Of a stretch of DNA of 7,163 nucleotides, positions 1 to 4,255 are shown piece after piece. The notes under the pieces are model-generated. The model did not search any database. It had not been told where the DNA came from and worked only from the letters and a program-made list of their open reading frames with translations. The DNA is taken from contig JAJYSL010000219.1 of assembly GCA_021793595.1 (NCBI GenBank), forward strand, positions 1 to 7,163, written 5' to 3'. The translations under genes were made by a program, and so were the position numbers. The stretch is from Acidobacteriota bacterium (GTDB lineage: Bacteria > Acidobacteriota > Terriglobia > Terriglobales > Acidobacteriaceae). Positions within the stretch are counted from its first letter, which is position 1, and each line of letters opens with the position of its first letter.

Positions 1-10
1 GCAGTCGCCC

Positions 11-451
11 TCAACGGACAGGTGGAAGACGCTGCTGGACTACATCGTGGCCAGAATCATTCCGCATAGGCCCCAAAAACTCCTCAAAACATCTGCGCTT
101 CTGGCTAGCAACTGCGGTTTTTAGGATAATAAGCAGAATGCGGAAATATTTACGCAGCGTGGCAAGGTCTGCGGTCGCAATCATCCTCCCGATCCTCGAC
201 CGCAATTCCTCTTCAGAATCGGCCATACCATCGCTGTTGAAGATTTCGAGGAGCGGAACGTCAAGCGCCGCCGCAATTTTTGAAAGCTGTTCAAGCGGTG
301 GCCATTCGATCTCGCCGGTTTCCACCCGGCTGATATAGCCGTTGTCCCGATCGACGCTCTCGGACAATTTAGCCTGGGTCAGACCTCTGGCATTTCGCAA
401 TTCTGCAATGCGTGCCCGAAAACCTCGTGCGTCCTTGGAATCTGAACCCAT
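11..451 (-). CDS. XRE-family helix-turn-helix transcriptional regulator
   Basis: This 146-residue protein is probably a cytoplasmic DNA-binding regulator. Residues about 11-71 form an XRE/Cro-CI-type helix-turn-helix domain: an arginine-rich first helix (FRARIAELRNARG), the LTQAKLSE helix, the recognition region DNGYISRVETGEIEWP and the closing helix LSKIAAALDVPLLEIF. The remainder (about 75-146) starts with an acidic stretch (DSEEELRSRIGRM), then a hydrophobic helix (YFRILLIILK), and I recognise no family there. It may serve dimerisation. The ATG at 449-451 is the first start and has no visible Shine-Dalgarno sequence. The gene is transcribed away from the plus-strand regulator at 689-970, from which it is separated by a gap of more than 200 nt. 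It does not resemble the two sister XRE proteins in this window beyond the generic fold. Its target and ligand are unknown. Confidence 0.85.
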   Translation of the reverse strand: MGSDSKDARGFRARIAELRNARGLTQAKLSESVDRDNGYISRVETGEIEWPPLEQLSKIAAALDVPLLEIFNSDGMADSEEELRSRIGRMIATADLATLRKYFRILLIILKTAVASQKRRCFEEFLGPMRNDSGHDVVQQRLPPVR

Positions 452-457
452 TTTTTG

Positions 458-463
458 ATATTA
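458..463 (-). promoter_or_regulatory. Possible -10 element of the 11-451 regulator (leaderless candidate)
   Basis: Read on the minus strand the hexamer is TAATAT, one base from the consensus TATAAT, and it ends 6 nt before the ATG at 449-451. Transcription would therefore start at or next to the start codon. This would give a leaderless mRNA, in agreement with the absence of a ribosome-binding site. No convincing -35 element is visible, so this is a tentative call. Confidence 0.3.
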
Positions 464-632
464 AGCAGTTATTTGTTGGACTTCTTCGAAACTCGCACAT
501 AGACCTTTTTATGCCGAACGATTAGCGGCGAGGATTTTCGGGATGCTCGCCACTTCAACTCTCCACTCTCGATAAATGCCTTATTCCTGCTTGCTTTGCA
601 ATAGAGAGATCGAATCGCAAAAACCTTCGAGA
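464..632. other. Divergent intergenic region with no gene recognised
   Basis: This stretch separates the minus-strand regulator from the operator of the plus-strand regulator. I see no supported coding region, RNA gene or terminator hairpin. A weak inverted pair, TTTGC at 595-599 and GCAAA at 617-621, is present but too short to interpret. Confidence 0.4.
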
Positions 633-660
633 CAATATAGCAACCATAGTTGCTATATTG
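633..660. promoter_or_regulatory. Operator-like 12-bp perfect inverted repeat (site O1)
   Basis: The left arm CAATATAGCAAC (633-644) and the right arm GTTGCTATATTG (649-660) are exact reverse complements around a 4-nt spacer CATA. The inner core, CAAC-CATA-GTTG at 641-652, is the same as the core of two sites in front of the sister regulator at 1741-2010, apart from one C/T change in the centre. It ends 36 nt before the GTG at 689. The site contains possible -10 hexamers for the downstream gene (CATAGT at 645-650 or TATATT at 654-659), though no good -35 is seen. A bound repressor would block transcription. The likely binder is the XRE protein made by the downstream gene, as autoregulator; this is inference from position and repetition. 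Confidence 0.75.
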
Positions 661-688
661 CTTGCGATTATCGGAAGACGATGACTAT

Positions 689-970
689 GTGGCGAAACCC
701 GTCGGAGCAGACAAAAAGCGCAAGGCTACGACGCCCAATCAGGTGTTTGGCAGGGCGGTGACAGAAAAAAGGGTGTCACACAAGCTATCGCAAACCACCT
801 TGGCTGCTGTGCTCGGGTATAGCAACTACTACTTGGGCAAAATAGAACGCGGCCAAGCAAATGTGACTTGCGATGTGATGTCTGCGATTAGCAGCTATTT
901 CCGAATGTCAATCGCGGAATTTTGGATTTTCGCGGAGTCCCTGCCGAAGAAGACGGCGGTTCAAAGGTAA
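689..970 (+). CDS. Small XRE-family regulator, sister of the protein at 1741-2010
   Basis: From the GTG at 689 the product is 93 residues. It opens with a basic segment (KPVGADKKRKATTPNQVFG), then a Cro/CI-like helix-turn-helix: LSQTTLAAVLG, the recognition region YSNYYLGKIERGQANVT, and the helix DVMSAISSYF. It ends in an EFWIFAESL motif. The protein at 1741-2010 shares all of these blocks almost without gaps. GTG is preferred because similarity between the sisters weakens upstream of it and GGAAG lies at 673-677. The in-frame TTG at 650 falls inside the operator and has no ribosome-binding site. The conserved D-x-[YF] just before the valine leaves an upstream start possible. The gene ends tail-to-tail over the PIN toxin gene, with a 10-nt overlap. 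Probable role: autoregulated repressor, perhaps cross-talking with its sister. Confidence 0.78.
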   Translation: MAKPVGADKKRKATTPNQVFGRAVTEKRVSHKLSQTTLAAVLGYSNYYLGKIERGQANVTCDVMSAISSYFRMSIAEFWIFAESLPKKTAVQR

Positions 971-1404
971 AGACCAAATCCATTTCCGCCTTGAAGTTGC
1001 ACAATGGTCAGACCGGGAATCATTTGGAAGTGCCGAAGATTTTTGGTCGCGAGGTTATACCCATAGGATAGTGCCGTTGCGCCGATCAATAGATCAATGC
1101 CGGGAATCGTGAGGCCAAGAGCGCGTTGTTCTCCATCAATCCGGCCTGCCCGAAATGCGGCATCCGTCGCAAATGGCAAGATTTCCATGTCGTTAAGTAG
1201 GTTCTGTATGAAGATTTCTCTACGATTCCGTAGCGCGTCGGTGGGCGCTCGATAGATGGCGTGAACCATTTCGGAAAGACCGACAGCAGTAAGCGTGACC
1301 CGCTGATTCCCGCACTGGCTGACGATTCCGCGAAAAAACTCTGCAACAGTTTGCCCGCTCCGCTCGGCAGCAATGACGACGCTGGAGTCGAGAACTAGTC
1401 CCAT
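961..1404 (-). CDS. vapC: PIN-domain toxin of a type II toxin-antitoxin pair (VapC-like)
   Basis: The 147-residue protein has the full pattern of a PIN-domain ribonuclease. Asp6 sits in the opening strand (GLVLDSSVVI), Glu45 in LSEMVHAI, Asp104 in IPGIDLLIGATAL, and a closing ATKNLRHF motif supplies the usual T/N position (Thr120/Asn122). These acidic residues bind Mg2+ or Mn2+ in the family, whose members cleave tRNA or other RNAs when free of antitoxin. All expected residues are present, so the toxin looks intact. The length is at the upper end of the usual 125-150. Its ATG (1402-1404) lies inside the end of the antitoxin gene with a 10-nt overlap, which fits translational coupling and co-expression. 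The RNA target cannot be told from sequence. Confidence 0.9.
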   Translation of the reverse strand: MGLVLDSSVVIAAERSGQTVAEFFRGIVSQCGNQRVTLTAVGLSEMVHAIYRAPTDALRNRREIFIQNLLNDMEILPFATDAAFRAGRIDGEQRALGLTIPGIDLLIGATALSYGYNLATKNLRHFQMIPGLTIVQLQGGNGFGLYL

Positions 1405-1676
1405 TCTGGAAGGCCCAGAGGTTCCTTTCGACTTGCAATCACATCTTCAAGATCTTTGGAAAATCCCTCGTCAAGCGTAACGTTTATTCCCCGGGCTTCA
1501 GATAAAGCGATCATCTCCGACAAGAGATGACCGGGCTCCCGATGCGCCACCGGAGAGAGCTTTGCGATTGGTCGTGCGTCCGATTCGATCACCACATCCA
1601 AGCCGTCTCGGATTTTCGCCAGCACATGCTGGAAATCTCGTACCGCCTCAGCCTCCGAAATGTGGATCGTCGCCAT
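1395..1676 (-). CDS. vapB: Antitoxin of the PIN toxin pair (Phd/YefM- or VapB-like)
   Basis: The 93-residue protein precedes and overlaps the PIN toxin gene. Its N-terminal half (MATIHISEAEAVRDF, then LAKIRDGLDVVIESD and RPIAKLSP) matches the Phd/YefM-type DNA-binding fold, with the typical strand carrying R-P-I-A-x-L. The C-terminal part (DEGFSKDLEDVIASRKEP and a final WD) is of the kind that wraps the PIN toxin and covers its active site. In this family the antitoxin neutralises the toxin by direct binding, represses its own promoter together with the toxin, and is degraded faster than the toxin. The ATG at 1674-1676 is well placed, although no strong Shine-Dalgarno sequence is visible. It lies 64 nt after the XRE gene at 1741-2010 on the same strand, so some read-through from that gene is possible. 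Confidence 0.87.
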   Translation of the reverse strand: MATIHISEAEAVRDFQHVLAKIRDGLDVVIESDARPIAKLSPVAHREPGHLLSEMIALSEARGINVTLDEGFSKDLEDVIASRKEPLGLPEWD

Positions 1677-1692
1677 ATATTTTAGGATACTT

Positions 1693-1710
1693 CATTTGCC
1701 AGGCGAAATG
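1693..1710. promoter_or_regulatory. Possible operator of the antitoxin-toxin pair
   Basis: An imperfect inverted repeat, CATTT-GCC-A-GGC-G-AAATG, lies 16 nt upstream of the antitoxin start. On the minus strand a TAAAAT hexamer (1679-1684) between the repeat and the ATG could be a -10 box. Phd/VapB-type antitoxins usually bind such repeats to control their own promoter. No poly-T run follows, so it does not look like a terminator of the preceding XRE gene. Confidence 0.35.
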
Positions 1711-1740
1711 CGGCCTATGGAGATTACTGAAAAGAATGGG

Positions 1741-2010
1741 TTAGCTTGGCGACAGACTCTCCGCGTATGCCCAAAAGTGGCTCAGAGGCAGCATCTCGTA
1801 ATACCCAACGATTGCGTACATAACGTCAAAAGAGAAATTCTCTTTGCCTTGTTCAATATTTCGTAGGTAAAACTCATCACACCCGACCTTCGCCGCAACT
1901 TCACCCTGGGAAACATTTCTGTCGACGCGGAGTCGTGTGATTGCCGCACCAAACACCTCCCGTGGAGTTGTAGATTTTCGGGTTTTATCAACGCCGATAG
2001 GCTTGGGCAC
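1741..2010 (-). CDS. Small XRE-family regulator, sister of the protein at 689-970
   Basis: From the GTG at 2008-2010 the product is 89 residues. It aligns along its whole length with the plus-strand sister: KPIGVDKTRKSTTPREVFG, the helix-turn-helix VSQGEVAAKVG and DEFYLRNIEQGKENFS, the helix DVMYAIVGYYEM and the closing FWAYAESL. One residue is inserted before the FW. The usual XRE signature (Q, A, G, Y, I-E-x-G) is kept. The alternative in-frame TTG at 2047-2049 lies within an operator palindrome and overlaps a likely -10 box, so it is unlikely to be translated. No strong ribosome-binding site is visible before the GTG. The gene is divergent from the sigma-factor gene and shares its control region, so this protein is the best candidate repressor for both itself and the sigma operon (inference). 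Confidence 0.8.
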   Translation of the reverse strand: MPKPIGVDKTRKSTTPREVFGAAITRLRVDRNVSQGEVAAKVGCDEFYLRNIEQGKENFSFDVMYAIVGYYEMLPLSHFWAYAESLSPS

Positions 2011-2046
2011 AAACCCATCGTGCGCCCGAGAATTCGATTGAAATAG

Positions 2047-2058
2047 CAACTATAGTTG
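2047..2058. promoter_or_regulatory. Operator-like perfect palindrome (site O2)
   Basis: CAACTATAGTTG is a 12-bp perfect palindrome. With its flank it reads ATAGCAAC-TATA-GTTG, which matches site O1 over 15 of 16 bases. On the minus strand it ends exactly 36 nt before the GTG of the XRE gene at 1741-2010, the same spacing as O1 to its own gene. It contains a TATAGT hexamer usable as a -10 box for the minus strand. Confidence 0.75.
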
Positions 2059-2078
2059 TGTATAGTCTGTTTTGACAA
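2049..2078 (-). promoter_or_regulatory. Candidate promoter of the XRE gene at 1741-2010
   Basis: On the minus strand TTGTCA (2078-2073) is followed after 18 bp by TATAGT (2054-2049). Both are close to the sigma-70 consensus. The -35 overlaps site O3 and the -10 lies inside site O2, so a protein on either palindrome would compete with RNA polymerase. The predicted transcript starts near 2042, about 30 nt before the GTG start. Confidence 0.5.
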
Positions 2079-2085
2079 CTATAGT
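2056..2085 (+). promoter_or_regulatory. Candidate promoter of the sigma / anti-sigma operon
   Basis: TTGTGT (2056-2061) and TATAGT (2080-2085) are separated by 18 bp. The -35 begins in site O2 and the -10 is inside site O3, a mirror image of the promoter on the other strand. The transcript would begin near 2092, leaving a leader of about 60 nt before the ATG at 2154. The -35 is weaker than on the opposite strand, so the call is tentative. An additional promoter recognised by the ECF factor itself cannot be ruled out. Confidence 0.4.
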
Positions 2086-2088
2086 TGT
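2075..2088. promoter_or_regulatory. Operator-like perfect palindrome (site O3)
   Basis: ACAACTATAGTTGT is a 14-bp perfect palindrome with the same CAAC-TATA-GTTG core as O2. Its centre is 29 bp from that of O2. It lies 65 nt upstream of the ATG of the sigma-factor gene and contains TATAGT, a possible -10 box for the plus strand. The same protein presumably binds both sites. Confidence 0.72.
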
Positions 2089-2144
2089 GCTCTGATCCCA
2101 CAATCAAACCCGTTACCGAAACGCTCTCACTTCTTGTCGGTACG

Positions 2145-2149
2145 AGGAG
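2145..2149 (+). promoter_or_regulatory. Ribosome-binding site that decides the sigma-factor start
   Basis: AGGAG lies 4 nt before the ATG at 2154. The longer in-frame reading from a TTG at 2085 has no such site and begins inside operator O3, so translation from 2154 is favoured. Confidence 0.7.
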
Positions 2150-2153
2150 AGCA

Positions 2154-2843
2154 ATGACCTCGGAAGCCGTCTCCTATTTCCCAAACGCGATAGTGCCGGA
2201 GACTGCCGATTCCGCTGTTTCCCAGAGCGTAGCGATCAAAAACGCCCCTCAACCCGTTCTCCCCATCTGCGAAATCTCAGACGAAGAATTACTCCAACGC
2301 ATAGGGCAACGGAATCGAGAATCCCTTGCACTGTTGTTCCGGCGCTACGCTCGGACAGTGCGCAACATCGGCTGCAAGATTCTGCGGAATGAGGCCGAGG
2401 CCGACGACCTGCTCCAGGATGTATTCCTCTTCATCTTCGAGAAGGCCGGCCAATTCGACCCCAGCCTGGGCAGGGCCGGAACGTGGATCGTTCAGGCAAC
2501 GTATCATCGGGCTTTCGATCGGAGACGGTATCTCAACGCCCGGCATTTCTACAGCAGCGAAGCATTGGAAGAATCAACGTTGCGGATCACCGCGCCTTAT
2601 CAGCCTCCGGTCATGGAACAGTCGATGCAGGGCATCCTGGGCAAAGTGCTGCTAAAAAGATACAACGACGCGCTCTCCATCGATCAGCGCCGGGTGATTG
2701 AACTTCATCTCATCGAGGGATACCCGCTCAAGGAAGTTGCGGAAATCACGCAGCAGTCTGTCACGAATGTACGAAGCCATTACTATCGCGGGCTGGAGCG
2801 GCTGCGGCGTTTTGTTCTACCGGGAAGTTATAGATTGAAGTGA
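2154..2843 (+). CDS. ECF-type RNA polymerase sigma factor (sigma-70 family)
   Basis: The 229-residue protein has the two conserved regions of group 4 (extracytoplasmic function) sigma factors. Region 2 spans about residues 42-127: DEELLQRIGQRNRESLALLFRRY, the core-binding helix with EAEADDLLQDVFLFIFEKAGQFD, then the GTWIVQATYHRAFDRRRYL segment that contacts the -10 element. Region 4 spans about 172-220 (LSIDQRRVIELHLIEGYPLKEVAEITQQSVTNVRSHYYRGLERLRR), a helix-turn-helix for the -35 element. An N-terminal extension of about 40 residues has no recognised motif. It would recruit core polymerase to promoters activated when the adjacent anti-sigma factor releases it. The TGA stop overlaps the GTG of that gene by 4 nt, indicating coupled translation. 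It is divergent from an XRE repressor candidate, which shares its control region. The target genes are not visible from sequence. Confidence 0.92.
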   Translation: MTSEAVSYFPNAIVPETADSAVSQSVAIKNAPQPVLPICEISDEELLQRIGQRNRESLALLFRRYARTVRNIGCKILRNEAEADDLLQDVFLFIFEKAGQFDPSLGRAGTWIVQATYHRAFDRRRYLNARHFYSSEALEESTLRITAPYQPPVMEQSMQGILGKVLLKRYNDALSIDQRRVIELHLIEGYPLKEVAEITQQSVTNVRSHYYRGLERLRRFVLPGSYRLK

Positions 2844-4144
2844 GAGATATCGATCTTATTCCCAACAGCGAAGGAGCGCCGCCGTTGCCGCCCCATCCGA
2901 GCCATGACGAGTTCATGAGACTGTGTGCCCTTTCCAGGACTGGGGAGCTGACTGCCGACGAGCAATCGCAACTCCGCGAACACCTGTTCCATTGCGATGC
3001 TTGCAGGGAAGCCCGGCGCGAGTACGAACAGGTCATCGATTCCGTTTTGCCCGCCATTGCCGCCGAAAGCGCAGCGGGGATCGGGACGGATACGGAAACT
3101 TACTCATGGTCCATCGAACAAGCGGAAGAAAGACTCCTGAGCGCTATCCACGCAGCTCCAAAGTCCACAAAGGGACGTACATCTCCTCGCTCAATCTCAT
3201 CGCTTGGAAAACGGGCGATCGGAGTCGCCGCTATTATTCTGCTCACCATTTCAGCAGCTACGATTGGATATTGGTCGGGATTTCATGTACGCAGGCCCAC
3301 GCCGCGACTCCTCACCCATGCCTCGCCAGCTTCGATAGACACTGGCACGACCGCACCGATCTCGACGTCGACCAAGGTTCCCGTTGCGAAACAATCAGAA
3401 GCGGATCTCCTGGCTGTCGCTACGCTGCGCAAACGGCTGGCTCACCAGCAGTCTCGCGTCTTTGCTCTTGAACATCAGCTCGATCAAGCCACGGAGGAAT
3501 TACACGAACAAGCGGACGTTCTGTCCGAGTTCAACTCGGACCGCGATCAACTGAATCAGCAAGTGGCCCTGGCGGACACTGAGAGAAGCGAGTTGCAGAG
3601 CAAGTTAACGGCGATGCAAACGCAGGTCCAGAACGATCCCGCCCAGTTCAGCTCATTGCACGCAGAGGTGATGGTTCTCGACTCGCTGATCGATGAGAAA
3701 AACAAAATCATCGCCCAAGACAAGGAATTACTTCAGCATGATCGTGATATTCGCAACCTGATGGGTGCCCGCAATCTTTACATCGCGGAAATCTATGACG
3801 TGGCCAAGACTGGAAACACGCGTAAACCGTTTGGCCGGATTTTCTATACGCGGAACAAATCTCTGATCTTCTATGGCTTCGATCTCGACCACCAGCGCGG
3901 GGTGAAAAACACCAGCGTGTTTCAGGCATGGGGCCGCAGTGACACGGCTCATGATATAAATCTCGGAATCTTCTATCGGGATAAAGTAAGCAACGATCGT
4001 TGGATATTGAGGTTCAACGACCCGGCGGCTCTTGCTCATCTCCAAGCCGTGTTCGTAACCATAGAACCACGGGGAGGGAGCTTAAAACCAAGCACCAAGC
4101 CCATGCTGTTTAGTTATCTGCGCCTCACGCCGAACCATCCCTAG
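2840..4144 (+). CDS. Membrane-anchored zinc-finger anti-sigma factor with RskA-like C-terminal domain
   Basis: The 434-residue protein begins with a cytoplasmic zinc-binding anti-sigma domain (about 20-70). Its H-x3-C-x2-C motif is His48, Cys52 and Cys55, in EHLFHCDACRE. One transmembrane helix follows at about 126-146 (AIGVAAIILLTISAATIGYW), after basic residues, so the rest lies outside the inner membrane. A Thr/Ser/Pro-rich linker (150-185) leads into a long predicted coiled coil (about 190-305) rich in Leu, Gln and Glu. The last 95 residues match the RskA-type C-terminal domain (FQAWGR, NLGIFYR, WILRFNDPAALAHLQAVFVTIEP, GGSLKPSTKPMLFSYL). In such proteins the N-terminal part sequesters the sigma factor and the outer part senses a signal, often ending in proteolysis. 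GTG 2840 is chosen because of the 4-nt overlap and the complete zinc-finger domain. The long coiled coil is unusual in length. Confidence 0.88.
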   Translation: MRDIDLIPNSEGAPPLPPHPSHDEFMRLCALSRTGELTADEQSQLREHLFHCDACREARREYEQVIDSVLPAIAAESAAGIGTDTETYSWSIEQAEERLLSAIHAAPKSTKGRTSPRSISSLGKRAIGVAAIILLTISAATIGYWSGFHVRRPTPRLLTHASPASIDTGTTAPISTSTKVPVAKQSEADLLAVATLRKRLAHQQSRVFALEHQLDQATEELHEQADVLSEFNSDRDQLNQQVALADTERSELQSKLTAMQTQVQNDPAQFSSLHAEVMVLDSLIDEKNKIIAQDKELLQHDRDIRNLMGARNLYIAEIYDVAKTGNTRKPFGRIFYTRNKSLIFYGFDLDHQRGVKNTSVFQAWGRSDTAHDINLGIFYRDKVSNDRWILRFNDPAALAHLQAVFVTIEPRGGSLKPSTKPMLFSYLRLTPNHP

Positions 4145-4255
4145 CTACCGGCCAAGCAACTTCTCTCCTCAATTTTATTGCTGTCACAGTCTGGCAATCC
4201 CTCGACGTATATGAGGCGAGCCCCTGCATCGCCCGATCCACCGAGGAGACCAGCC
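4145..4255 (+). other. Gap between anti-sigma and receptor genes, with ribosome-binding site
   Basis: The 111-nt gap has no clear terminator hairpin with a poly-T tail, so the receptor gene may be co-transcribed with the sigma and anti-sigma genes. AGGAG at 4244-4248 stands 7 nt before a TTG at 4256 and sets the receptor start. Longer in-frame readings from TTG 4178 or ATG 4211 lack a ribosome-binding site and would put a charged, proline-rich leader in front of the signal peptide. Confidence 0.55.

Noticed and set aside
650..688. Upstream TTG start of the XRE gene at 689-970, and the equivalent TTG at 2047-2049 of its sister
   Set aside because: Both lie inside the operator palindrome, and the second overlaps a likely -10 box. 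Neither has a ribosome-binding site. Kept only as a minor alternative because a D-x-[YF] tripeptide just upstream of the GTG is shared.
576..761. Open frame of 61 codons on the plus strand across the O1 palindrome
   Set aside because: It runs through the operator and into the XRE gene in another frame, has no ribosome-binding site and no recognisable protein character.
1..2100. Mobile element or genomic island carrying the toxin-antitoxin pair
   Set aside because: No transposase, integrase, terminal repeats or attachment site could be seen; the palindromes are explained better as operators.
2085..2153. Longer sigma factor starting at TTG 2085
   Set aside because: The start would be within operator O3 and has no ribosome-binding site, whereas ATG 2154 has AGGAG at the right distance.
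4153..4200. Possible terminator between anti-sigma and receptor genes
   Set aside because: Only a 4-bp TTGC/GCAA pairing was found and no T run follows it, so a factor-independent terminator is not supported.
4178..4255. Longer receptor starting at TTG 4178 or ATG 4211
   Set aside because: No ribosome-binding site, and the added residues are charged and proline-rich, which does not suit a signal peptide.
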